Positions 33,078 through 40,792 of a DNA stretch of 64,000 bases are shown here, in pieces. The first letter of the stretch is position 1, and each line of letters begins with the position of its first letter. Made by a program: the position numbers and the translations under genes. The DNA comes from a virus, in IMG/VR virus record IMGVR_UViG_3300014838_000016, positions 23,699 through 87,698 of that record; one strand, written 5' to 3'. Under the pieces are notes generated by a model that had not been told where the DNA came from, made no database searches, and saw only the letters and a list, made by a program, of their open reading frames with translations.

Positions 33078-33478
33078 TGCCCGTCAAATTGCCATTGGCG
33101 AAAGTAGTGGCGTTGCGGAATCCGTACTCCGACTGTCCATGGGGACATTCCCCGATTCGCCCGTGGGAGATACGGAAGGCGATAGCGGAAAAGAGGCTCC
33201 GAGCCAAGCTAACGGATGGCTGGAGTGGTAACTTTTCGAGGAAAGAAAACATCGAGCGGATCGCTTACTTCGCAGTGCGAGGTTGGCGTACCGCAGTCGC
33301 GATTGATGTGGGGGTGCCCGGATTGAGTTTCTTCGAGCCGGGCCTAACTGACGGATACCATCGATTGTCGGCGGCGATGTTTCGGAAGGATTCTCATATT
33401 CGAGCAATCGTGGATGGCGACTTAAACTTCGCCTTCGAATTGTTCGGGGTTAACTGCGAGGAAAAGCATGGCCGATAA
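33077..33478 (+). CDS. ParB/Srx-like domain protein, 133 aa
   Basis: The segment LTDGYHRLSAAMFRKDSHIR with a following AIVDGD resembles the DGxHRxxAa motif of ParB-type nuclease/CTPase folds. The N-terminal part has CPWGHSPIRPWEI. It overlaps the deformylase start by 11 nt. A DNA- or nucleotide-related role is likely; the exact activity is not clear. Confidence 0.55.
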   Translation: MPVKLPLAKVVALRNPYSDCPWGHSPIRPWEIRKAIAEKRLRAKLTDGWSGNFSRKENIERIAYFAVRGWRTAVAIDVGVPGLSFFEPGLTDGYHRLSAAMFRKDSHIRAIVDGDLNFAFELFGVNCEEKHGR

Positions 33479-34058
33479 ATTGATCGTGCGGTATTGGGAT
33501 GATCCAGTCCTGTCCACCCTTTGCGATGCGGTGGACGATAGCGAGTTCGGCCCGCAGTTGGGCGAGTTCGCAGTCTCGTTGCTGACAGCAATGGGCGATA
33601 GAAATGGTGTTGGTCTGGCGGCTCCGCAGGTGGGCATCACTAAGCGTATTTTTGCCATGTGTTTCCCTGACGACGAAGAAGTCAATCGTCGGTGGTCCGT
33701 CGCCGGACTACCAGCTAAAGTGAGGAAGGCAATCGTCGTGTGCAATCCGACGCTGGTATTTGAGGGCAAAACGGTGTATGCTCGTGAAGGTTGCCTATCG
33801 TTACCCGGGATTCATGAACAGGTCTCCCGAGCCCAGACCGTAACGATGCAGTATCAGCAGACGGATGGCGTAGCGAAAGAAATCGTACTGACGGACATCA
33901 ATGCCCGAGTCGCACAGCATGAGTTCGATCACTTGAACGGCATCATGTTCTTCAACTACACGGACAAGCGTCCGCAGTACGGGACACGGATGTCAAAGCA
34001 GGTGAGCAAGCAAGTCCTGCGGGATTGGGAAAAGGAAAGATCGAAACGGGGTATCTAA
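33468..34058 (+). CDS. def: Polypeptide deformylase
   Basis: This 196-aa protein has all three motifs: GVGLAAPQVG (47-56), EGCLSLPG (107-114) and QHEFDHLNG (150-158). The metal ligands are Cys109, His151 and His155. PDF removes the formyl group from nascent N-terminal Met. Phage-encoded versions are known mainly in cyanophages and some jumbo phages. Length is near the bacterial norm (about 170) with a longer C-terminal helix. It overlaps the ParB-like gene. Confidence 0.95.
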   Translation: MADKLIVRYWDDPVLSTLCDAVDDSEFGPQLGEFAVSLLTAMGDRNGVGLAAPQVGITKRIFAMCFPDDEEVNRRWSVAGLPAKVRKAIVVCNPTLVFEGKTVYAREGCLSLPGIHEQVSRAQTVTMQYQQTDGVAKEIVLTDINARVAQHEFDHLNGIMFFNYTDKRPQYGTRMSKQVSKQVLRDWEKERSKRGI

Positions 34059-34059
34059 C

Positions 34060-34284
34060 ATGGGTAGGTACGACTACTGGGGACAGGAAAACAGTCTGGA
34101 TTTCGATCACCCGCATCTGACGCTGTTCGTAGGTGATGGCGTGGCGGTGATCGTGGGTAGCAAGACGTATCGCGGTACGCTGATGTTTGACGTAGATCGT
34201 TGGTATGTCAAGATCGCTGGCGTTGAGCCGGGAGAACCCGATGAGGTTGTGATCGTCGGCGGCAGAGGAATTGCAAAGCTCTAA
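34060..34284 (+). CDS. Hypothetical protein, 74 aa
   Basis: Acidic beta-rich small protein; no recognised motif. Starts one nucleotide after the deformylase stop. Confidence 0.6.
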   Translation: MGRYDYWGQENSLDFDHPHLTLFVGDGVAVIVGSKTYRGTLMFDVDRWYVKIAGVEPGEPDEVVIVGGRGIAKL

Positions 34285-34293
34285 AGGGATAAT

Positions 34294-34506
34294 ATGATAC
34301 TGCCTTGTGGATGCCCGCCGCCAGCCCCAGAGACATTCTGGACGCTGTTTCATGATTTAGCTCATTGGGAGTTCGAAATATTCCTGATGCTGATATTCGA
34401 CGGCATCATCGGTGCGGGCGTTATCGGCTTCTGTTGGCCGCGTGTCAAGAAGCACTGGAAGCATCATCTCGAAAGAGATAAAGAAGAGGGAAAGAATGGG
34501 CACTAA
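34294..34506 (+). CDS. Membrane protein with basic tail, 70 aa
   Basis: N-terminal CGCPPP, then one hydrophobic helix (FLMLIFDGIIGAGVIGF), then a basic tail KKHWKHHLERDKEE. It is overlapped at its end by the homing endonuclease start. Function unknown. Confidence 0.6.
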   Translation: MILPCGCPPPAPETFWTLFHDLAHWEFEIFLMLIFDGIIGAGVIGFCWPRVKKHWKHHLERDKEEGKNGH

Positions 34507-35191
34507 GATTGAAATGCGGGTGAGAGATGCAGAGATAACGATCCTCCACGCTGAGGGGTTTGCATCTCGGCATATCGCCGATAAACTGGGGCTTGCCCTG
34601 CATATTATTCAGCAGCGATTAAAAGTTTTGGGATTAAATTCTAACCCGTACCACCATCAAATTATCATCAAGGATGATGGTTCGGTGGATTGCTCAAAGT
34701 GTGGTAAAAATTTACGTCTCGTAGACTTACCTATGCAGGTCCGCAAGAAGCATAGCTATAGATTGTCATACTGCCGAGATTGTCGCACCAATCAGACCAA
34801 GGCGGTTTTGGCGGGTGGTTTTGATTCGTGGGCGGCACAAAAATTCAGTAACGTTAAAAGTAGTGCTAAGCGGAGAGGAATTCCGTTCACGATTACCAAG
34901 GAAGAGATTTATCGTTTGTTTGAAAAGCAATCTGGAAAGTGCTTTTACACTGGCGTAGAGATGACGCTGCACGTCCAACGCGGGTGGAGCCCAGCCGCAC
35001 TCTCATGGGATCGCGTGCGTTCAGTAGAAGGGTATGTAAGCGGAAACGTGGTGCTCTGCACAGCGCGAGCTAATGCCATTAAGCGTGATATGACGTTAGA
35101 AGAAATGCGGGAATGGATGCCCCATTGGTACGCTAGGGTCGTACAGTTCATGGAGGAAGGCGATGGGCGATTTTACAGAGCAACGGTTTGA
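34496..35191 (+). CDS. Homing endonuclease with HTH and HNH-like core, overlaps PNKP start
   Basis: In this 231-aa protein, residues 10-45 form a helix-turn-helix (ILHAEGFASRHIADKLGL). A zinc pair pattern follows (CSKCGK..., CRDCR). The C-terminal half has CFYTGVEMTLHV, DRVRSVEGY and NVVLCTARANAIK, the core of the family also found at 38532. GAGGG precedes ATG 34496. Its end overlaps the PNKP ORF by 29 nt, so the endonuclease probably inserted just ahead of that gene. Confidence 0.75.
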   Translation: MGTKIEMRVRDAEITILHAEGFASRHIADKLGLALHIIQQRLKVLGLNSNPYHHQIIIKDDGSVDCSKCGKNLRLVDLPMQVRKKHSYRLSYCRDCRTNQTKAVLAGGFDSWAAQKFSNVKSSAKRRGIPFTITKEEIYRLFEKQSGKCFYTGVEMTLHVQRGWSPAALSWDRVRSVEGYVSGNVVLCTARANAIKRDMTLEEMREWMPHWYARVVQFMEEGDGRFYRATV

Positions 35192-36251
35192 TTATTCCGC
35201 TGGGCGTAAAGATGCCCCCGAGTTAGTCATCATGGTTGGCATTAGTGGATCAGGTAAATCCACGATTGCCAATAGCCGAGTGAATAGGGGGCGGGGTAAT
35301 GTTGTGCGCCTGAACAGGGATAGTTTACGTGCTATGCTTTACGCCGATGTTCCATGGAGTTCCAAGCTCGAAACCTTGACTCGTACTTTAGAGCGGGAAG
35401 CCGCTAGGCTGGCTTTGCAAATGGGAAAGGATTGTGTAATTGATGACACCAATTGTCATCGAAATGTTCGCCAGAAATGGGAAGAGTTTGCGGTCGAGCA
35501 GAAGGTCAAGTTGTGTTTCTTGGTGATGGATGTTCCGTTGAAGGAGTGTGTTGAGCGGGACATTGCACGTGGAGTTCCTTGCCCAACCTGCGGGACACCG
35601 AAGGGTGTTATGGTTGGTGAAGTAATCATCCGCCGCCAGTACAAGGATTTGACGAGTTTCAATATGAGCAATCGAGACAACACGCCGCCGACCGCACCAA
35701 CCCGAGCTTGGATGGAGCGGCAGGCCCTATTGAAGGGTGGGTTCGTACCCCGTCTCGTGGGGCGTCCATGGGTGCTCGTGGATGTTGATGGGACACTTGC
35801 CGACCATACGGGGGTGAGAGGGCCATTTGAAGAACATAAAGTCCTGCTCGATAATCCTTACTCCGTAGTCGTTGAGTGGGTCAGGGCTTTATACCCATCC
35901 CATAATGTTTGCGTGGTTTCTGGGAGGCATGACTTTTGCGGGGATGATACGGTGGAATGGCTGGAGGGACACGCCGTTCCTTTTGACCATATACTCATGC
36001 GACACAATGGCGATAATCGTTCTGACGTAATTGTCAAACAGGAGATTCTTGATGAGCTTGCAGCAGTGATCGGCAAAGAAAATATTGCCTTCGCCATTGA
36101 CGATAGACCCCGTGTCGTGACTATGTGGAGGAACAACGGGGTCAAAGTATATCCCGTGCGCGGCACCACGGAACATTCGTCAAGCTGTACCCCCGACTAC
36201 GACTCGAAGCTACGGGTCTGTGTAAACTGTGGGGCTTTAGCGGATTTTTAG
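35163..36251 (+). CDS. pnkp: Polynucleotide kinase-phosphatase (T4 Pnkp-like)
   Basis: In this 362-aa protein, an N-terminal P-loop kinase (GISGSGKST, 26-34; IDDTN, 93-97) phosphorylates 5'-OH ends. The C-terminal HAD phosphatase (DVDGTLAD, 207-214) removes 2',3'-cyclic phosphate or 3'-phosphate. The order matches T4 Pnkp (301 aa); this one is about 60 residues longer. The excess lies in an insert with CPTCGTPKG (140-148) and a Cys-rich tail (CTPDYD..., CVNCG). It would heal RNA broken by nucleases, ready for the ligase at 37406. Confidence 0.9.
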   Translation: MGDFTEQRFDYSAGRKDAPELVIMVGISGSGKSTIANSRVNRGRGNVVRLNRDSLRAMLYADVPWSSKLETLTRTLEREAARLALQMGKDCVIDDTNCHRNVRQKWEEFAVEQKVKLCFLVMDVPLKECVERDIARGVPCPTCGTPKGVMVGEVIIRRQYKDLTSFNMSNRDNTPPTAPTRAWMERQALLKGGFVPRLVGRPWVLVDVDGTLADHTGVRGPFEEHKVLLDNPYSVVVEWVRALYPSHNVCVVSGRHDFCGDDTVEWLEGHAVPFDHILMRHNGDNRSDVIVKQEILDELAAVIGKENIAFAIDDRPRVVTMWRNNGVKVYPVRGTTEHSSSCTPDYDSKLRVCVNCGALADF

Positions 36252-36252
36252 A

Positions 36253-36336
36253 CGGAGGACACAATGAAACACATGGCTGCTAATCTTATGGTGGATATGT
36301 CGCATCGCAACCGTTCGGAGAACACAATGAAACCTG
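36253..36336 (+). repeat. Repeated ribosome-site and start region
   Basis: CGGAGGACACAATGAAAC before the ATG at 36264 is repeated with one change as CGGAGAACACAATGAAAC before the in-frame ATG at 36327. Both copies are complete translation start sites 63 nt apart and in the same frame. Confidence 0.7.
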
Positions 36337-36500
36337 CAATAGCTGAACTCGTGGCTGATCTCAGAAAAGAGTTCGATGAGTTGGTCGAAGTGCTCGAAGG
36401 CGACGGCTTCTGCACGAAGCGGGAGTGCATGTGCGATCATGCGAAGCCCGTGGTGAAGATGAACGATCTCATCACGAAGCTGGAGCAGGAGGCAAACTGA
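36264..36500 (+). CDS. Hypothetical protein, 78 aa (or 57 aa from second start)
   Basis: Has two in-frame starts with matching ribosome sites (36264 and 36327). The core from residue 22 is a helical acidic segment with CTKRECMCDH, a three-Cys metal-binding-like cluster. Two isoforms may be made. Stop overlaps the next ATG (TGATG). Confidence 0.6.
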   Translation: MKHMAANLMVDMSHRNRSENTMKPAIAELVADLRKEFDELVEVLEGDGFCTKRECMCDHAKPVVKMNDLITKLEQEAN

Positions 36501-36892
36501 TGGGGTACATGATCCTCAAGCTGAATGACGGTAAGCGGGATTTCTACATCGAATGGTCAACGCACACTGATGCCCCGCGAACCTTCGGCATGACGCTGAA
36601 TGAGTTCACCGCGTTCTACCGTGACGAGTACGGTCGCAGTAGCATGTTGGAGTTTCAGGAGCGGATGGAACGGGTCGAAGCGAAAGGGACTTCCGACTAC
36701 TGCGAGGAGTCTGTGGATGAGACTATCGCCCGCAATCATGCAGGCAAGGATGGCACCTGCCTGACGAAGGAACAGATCATCAAGGTTTACTGCCACGAAC
36801 GTCAGAAGCCCGTAACGGAAGAGGGTGTTGACCCGTGGGCTGAGGAAAAGGCCGCAGAAGCGGCAATGGAAGCACGCAGAGGAGTAATCTGA
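36500..36892 (+). CDS. Hypothetical protein, 130 aa
   Basis: Soluble acidic protein with Cys and His but no assigned motif. Both ends overlap neighbours in TGATG arrangements. Located between PNKP and the RNA ligase, so part of the same transcript. Confidence 0.6.
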   Translation: MGYMILKLNDGKRDFYIEWSTHTDAPRTFGMTLNEFTAFYRDEYGRSSMLEFQERMERVEAKGTSDYCEESVDETIARNHAGKDGTCLTKEQIIKVYCHERQKPVTEEGVDPWAEEKAAEAAMEARRGVI

Positions 36893-37191
36893 TGTTGTGT
36901 TGGGGTGGTAATTCCAAGGAAACGTCGATCACTGTCGCGATGCAGCCGAACCTGTTTCAGCGAGGCGATAAGATTCGGGTCAGCGGGTTTGTGAACAGTA
37001 ATAACGGTTTGTTCGTAGTCAGGCGTGCGATGGGCACGAGCTACATCGTGCAGCCTGCCGATTGGTGGGATTATCTCACGCATTACGCCTCGAAGTTCTG
37101 GAACGAAGTGCAGTGGAAGTTTTGGGGCGTGGTCAACAATCTGGAGGATGTATGGAACCGACTGCTGGAAAAACTAAAGCGATTACGCTGA
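36892..37191 (+). CDS. Hypothetical protein, 99 aa
   Basis: Starts with a short beta-barrel-like part (GDKIRVSGFVNSNNGLFVV), reminiscent of small OB/SH3 folds, then an aromatic helical tail. Unknown family. Overlaps the next gene by 40 nt. Confidence 0.6.
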   Translation: MLCWGGNSKETSITVAMQPNLFQRGDKIRVSGFVNSNNGLFVVRRAMGTSYIVQPADWWDYLTHYASKFWNEVQWKFWGVVNNLEDVWNRLLEKLKRLR

Positions 37192-37406
37192 TCGTTCTCG
37201 CATTTTCGATGCTGCTCATGACGGGGTGCCAGATGAACTCTGCACCAAGGGGGTTGAAGGGCGGCGACATCACATATTTTCGTGACAGCCGAACGGACTT
37301 GTGTTTCGCGGCAATCAACAGCAATGCTTCGGGGTACAACGTCACCAGCATCACGAACGTGCCCTGCACTGATTTGGTCAACAAGGCAATAGCTGGAGGA
37401 TCGTAA
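37152..37406 (+). CDS. Small lipoprotein, 84 aa
   Basis: Basic N-terminus, hydrophobic helix LIVLAFSMLLMTGC and a lipobox (LMTGC), so the mature protein would be lipid-anchored at Cys24. GGAGG lies 6 nt before the ATG at 37152, inside the previous gene. Role unknown, possibly superinfection-related or envelope-associated. Confidence 0.65.
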   Translation: MEPTAGKTKAITLIVLAFSMLLMTGCQMNSAPRGLKGGDITYFRDSRTDLCFAAINSNASGYNVTSITNVPCTDLVNKAIAGGS

Positions 37407-38560
37407 TGCCTGTTTACTTGAAGGACGTTTTGCCTGTCGATCTGCTGCTCAAGCACATCGAGGACGGCGTAATCCGTAAGCAGGTCCATCCCGACTATCC
37501 CGATCAGCTTTACATCCTGAATTACTCCGAGCAGGCTCAGTTCGGTCGCATCTGGGATGCGGCGACCAATGTGTGCCGTGGGTTGATCTGTGCCGTTCAG
37601 CCCGAGGGCGATATTGTGATCGCTCGCGGCTTCAACAAGTTCCACAACTACAACACGGAGTTCGTGCCCGAGACGTTGGACGCGAACCTGCCGAGCATCA
37701 CGCCGCTGGCGACCCAGAAGTTGGATGGGTCGATGGGACTGCCGTATCGCTGGGATGGTAAGTGGTGGGTTGCAACTCGTGGCTCGTTTGCTTCGGATCA
37801 GGCGAAGTGGGCGACGGAGTGGCTCCGTCGCAGCTACCCGTCCTTCCATACGGGCACGCTTTCAACGCCCGTGTGCGAAGTAATCTACAAGGAAAACCGC
37901 ATTGTCGTTGACTACGACTTTGAGGGACTCGTATTGCTCGGCTTCGTGGACAAAGCGACGGGCTACGAACTCAGTCGGCTGTTCTGTGAGGACTGGGCAT
38001 TCTCGCAATCTTTCCCTATCGTCAAGAAGTTCAACAAGACGTTGACGGAATGTGCTGCCGAGAACAACCTGAATGAAGAGGGCTACGTCTTGACTTACAC
38101 GACCCTTGCTGATGTACCGCCCCTGAAGATCAAGGTGAAGTTCGCGGACTATGTGCGCCTGCACCGCATCTTGACTGGCTTGAATCCCAAGGCGATCTGG
38201 GAAATGCTGGAGGCCGGGCAGAACGAGGCAATCGACACCATCATCGCCGACCCGACGATGCCCGCTCAATTCATCGAGTGGTTCGCTGGGTGGGTGGGGC
38301 AGTTGCGTGCTCGGTACGCTGAACTTGAGCGTAAAGCACTGGACGTGTTTAGCCTGCGGCCTTTCAAGGGTCCGTGGGCCTCGGAACCATCGAAGGAAGC
38401 CGTAGCGATGGTTCGTAAGGCGACGGCGTTGTACTTCCAGAAGACGCCCGAATTGTGCTCGATCCTGTTCGCGATGCTGGATAAAAAAGACTACGGAAGC
38501 ATTATATGGGGTAAGATCAAACCACGTGCCGATGCAACTTTCAAAAAAGATGGAGAGTGA
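37406..38560 (+). CDS. RNA ligase, T4 Rnl1 type
   Basis: In this 384-aa protein, the lysine of KLDGS (K105) is the adenylated residue of ligase motif I. CRGLI upstream, EVIYKENRIVVDYD (motif III), EGYVLTY (motif IV) and LKIKVKF (motif V) complete the nucleotidyltransferase core. It joins a 5'-phosphate to a 3'-OH in RNA after end-healing by PNKP. T4 Rnl1 is 374 aa, close to this length. Starts in a TAATG overlap with GGAGG upstream. Confidence 0.9.
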   Translation: MPVYLKDVLPVDLLLKHIEDGVIRKQVHPDYPDQLYILNYSEQAQFGRIWDAATNVCRGLICAVQPEGDIVIARGFNKFHNYNTEFVPETLDANLPSITPLATQKLDGSMGLPYRWDGKWWVATRGSFASDQAKWATEWLRRSYPSFHTGTLSTPVCEVIYKENRIVVDYDFEGLVLLGFVDKATGYELSRLFCEDWAFSQSFPIVKKFNKTLTECAAENNLNEEGYVLTYTTLADVPPLKIKVKFADYVRLHRILTGLNPKAIWEMLEAGQNEAIDTIIADPTMPAQFIEWFAGWVGQLRARYAELERKALDVFSLRPFKGPWASEPSKEAVAMVRKATALYFQKTPELCSILFAMLDKKDYGSIIWGKIKPRADATFKKDGE

Positions 38561-39167
38561 GGTTCTAGAATTTCACGCAGGGGGTCTTTGGTCTCATGAG
38601 ATTGCCCGTCGTACAGGTGTGTCTTACGGGGGAGTACAATACATACTGTCTCGTGCTGGGCTACAGCCTAATCCTAAAAATTACAAAGTTGAACGTAAAG
38701 GAAGCCTGATTGTATGCGGGACATGCCATAAACCGAAACTGGCGAAAGCATTCTATGCAAGATCAGGTTATAAACGATGCCGAAAATGCCTCAAACAGCA
38801 TAGGATTGATCGGCTCAACTCCGACCCCGTATGGTTTTTTCGAGAACGATGCGTTGCAATTCGTAAGCGGGCGAGGACGAAGGTTGGTATCACCCCTGAG
38901 TTTTTGATGGGACTGTTCACAAAACAAGGGGGTAAATGTTTTTATACCGATGTCGATATGGTTTGTTTAGCGGGCCGAGGAAAAAATCAAGCAGCTACGT
39001 CGGTAGATCGGATTAGATCGAACAAAGGCTACACCAAAAATAATGTGGTGCTCTGCACCCTTAAAGCCAATACCGTTAAGAGTAATCTGACTCTCGCGGA
39101 GTTGCAAAGCTGGCTCCCCGACTGGTTTCAGCGGTTAGTAGATGCGGGGTTAGTTTCAAATACTTGA
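38532..39167 (+). CDS. HTH/HNH-type homing endonuclease, paralogue of 34496
   Basis: In this 211-aa protein, residues 8-40 form an HTH (HAGGLWSHEIARRTGVS). CGTCHKPKLAKAFY and CRKC give a zinc pair. The core CFYTDVDMVCLAG, DRIRSNKGY and NVVLCTLKANTVK matches the endonuclease at 34496. It begins inside the RNA ligase end (29 nt overlap). The two related mobile genes flank the PNKP-ligase pair. The DNA is more AT-rich than the ligase. Confidence 0.75.
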   Translation: MQLSKKMESEVLEFHAGGLWSHEIARRTGVSYGGVQYILSRAGLQPNPKNYKVERKGSLIVCGTCHKPKLAKAFYARSGYKRCRKCLKQHRIDRLNSDPVWFFRERCVAIRKRARTKVGITPEFLMGLFTKQGGKCFYTDVDMVCLAGRGKNQAATSVDRIRSNKGYTKNNVVLCTLKANTVKSNLTLAELQSWLPDWFQRLVDAGLVSNT

Positions 39168-39183
39168 AACCAAAGGGGTTATT

Positions 39184-39215
39184 CCTGAAGTTTTCACCGG
39201 TTTCCTTGGTATAAT
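39184..39215 (+). promoter_or_regulatory. CCTGAAG/extended -10 promoter, plus strand
   Basis: CCTGAAGTTTTCACC then GTTTCCTTGGTATAAT; TATAAT at 39210-39215, 26 nt from the first C. The ATG of the next gene starts 6 nt after TATAAT. Confidence 0.85.
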
Positions 39216-39221
39216 ATGGGT

Positions 39222-39488
39222 ATGACACTCATCAAATCGCTGTTATCAATTTTGGGTCGTTGCACCCACAGACGGCATTCATGGCCCCAGACGATCAAGA
39301 TAGGCGACGATAAAAAGACCACGGTCGCTTGTTTGGATTGTGGCAAAAGGGTGCCGTACGATTGGGCGGGATTAGGTAAGGAAGGGAAGATCAATCCGCC
39401 CCGACTTACAGCCCCGCGCCGAACGATTTTGGACAAGCCGGGGAAATACGATCTCAGCAGTACCGCCGCAGCAGGAGCCGAAAAATGA
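39222..39488 (+). CDS. Zinc-ribbon protein, 88 aa
   Basis: CTHRRHSW near the start and CLDCGKRVPYDW in the middle form a small zinc ribbon that resembles short Acidobacteriota proteins. ATG 39222 follows the promoter directly (leaderless); an in-frame ATG at 39216 overlaps the -10. Stop overlaps the next ATG (ATGA). Confidence 0.65.
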   Translation: MTLIKSLLSILGRCTHRRHSWPQTIKIGDDKKTTVACLDCGKRVPYDWAGLGKEGKINPPRLTAPRRTILDKPGKYDLSSTAAAGAEK

Positions 39489-40792
39489 ACAGAGACGCGG
39501 CACTGACAGCCATCCGAAAGCTACAGGCGAACGGCTTCGAAGCGTTCCTCGTCGGCGGCTGTGTGCGCGACATGATTCTCGGCAACGAGCCGAAAGATTT
39601 CGACGTGACCACCAACGCTCTTCCACAGGACGTACAGGACATCTTCGAGAAGACCCTGCCCGTGGGTGCCAGCTTCGGCGTTGTCATCGTGGTTCTCGAC
39701 GGACACCAGATTGAGGTTGCTACTTACCGCACAGACGGTCTGTACTCGGACGGTCGCCGCCCTGACACAGTTGAGTTCGGTAAGACCGCAAAGGAAGACG
39801 TGGAACGTCGCGATTTCACCATGAACGGCTTGCTCCTGACAACGCCGATGGATTTCCCTGTCAAGGGCGTTACTGTCGAGGACCACGACATGTTCGACGG
39901 CTACGGCATCGTTGACTTCGTAGGCGGGCGGGAGGACATCAAGGCCCGACTTATCCGCTGCATCGGCGATCCCAACAAGCGGTTCACGGAGGACGCCCTG
40001 CGTATGATGCGGGCGATGCGCTTCGCCGCGAAGCTTGGCTTCGACATCGAACCTGAGACATTGAAGGCGATCACCGTCAATGCATCGAAGATGATGAACA
40101 TCAGCCGCGAGCGAGTGGCGATGGAACTGTTCAAGCTGCTGACGGCCCCGTTCCCTCTCAAGGGGCTCGTACCCCTGTTCGCCTCGGGGTTGGCGGCACA
40201 CGTGTTCCCGAAGGAATTCATGGACAACGTTCTGCTAGGCCGCACGTTACGGCGGTTTACGGAATTCCCTACGCCGAATCCAACGCTGGCGATGGCGATG
40301 TTTCTCACCGATACGTCGAACCCCAAGACGCCAATGACGATGGCCCAGAGTTTGAAGCTGAGCAACGACGAGAAGACCCAGATTGTGACGGCGCTGCTGT
40401 ACGTCAGTGCGATCCCGAAGGCGCGGGAGTACGCCAGCACGCCAGCCCACTTCATCCGAACAATGCGGGTGCCGGGAATCCAGTTGGGTCTGGAGATCGC
40501 TATCCAGAATGAAATGCTCGGCATCACGAACGTCGGCAACGAAGCCCTGATGTCCATTGTCAACGACTACAGGGGTTTGACGCCCGAGGAAATCTACCCG
40601 AAGCCGTTGGTGACGGGGGATGACCTGATCGCGGCTGGCTATACGCCGGGTCCGCGTTTCCGCGAAGTCCTGTACGCCATTGAGACGGAACAGTTGGACG
40701 GCAAGCTGACTACTCGTGAGCAGGCTCTCCAGCGGGCTATCGTGCTCATGACTGGTGTATGCACCGAACGTGTCGGCGAGGCGGGGGCGTGA
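39485..40792 (+). CDS. cca: CCA-adding tRNA nucleotidyltransferase / poly(A) polymerase family
   Basis: In this 435-aa protein, class II nucleotidyltransferase motifs are clear: FLVGGCVRD (21-29), DFDVTT (38-43), RRDFTMNGL (108-116) and EDALRMMRAMRFAAKLGF. The two metal-binding Asp of the DxD are present. The C-terminal body is helical, as in bacterial CCA enzymes (about 410-440 aa). It would add or repair the CCA end of tRNAs. Next to PNKP and RNA ligase it suggests a tRNA repair set. Poly(A) polymerase activity cannot be excluded. Confidence 0.9.
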   Translation: MNRDAALTAIRKLQANGFEAFLVGGCVRDMILGNEPKDFDVTTNALPQDVQDIFEKTLPVGASFGVVIVVLDGHQIEVATYRTDGLYSDGRRPDTVEFGKTAKEDVERRDFTMNGLLLTTPMDFPVKGVTVEDHDMFDGYGIVDFVGGREDIKARLIRCIGDPNKRFTEDALRMMRAMRFAAKLGFDIEPETLKAITVNASKMMNISRERVAMELFKLLTAPFPLKGLVPLFASGLAAHVFPKEFMDNVLLGRTLRRFTEFPTPNPTLAMAMFLTDTSNPKTPMTMAQSLKLSNDEKTQIVTALLYVSAIPKAREYASTPAHFIRTMRVPGIQLGLEIAIQNEMLGITNVGNEALMSIVNDYRGLTPEEIYPKPLVTGDDLIAAGYTPGPRFREVLYAIETEQLDGKLTTREQALQRAIVLMTGVCTERVGEAGA

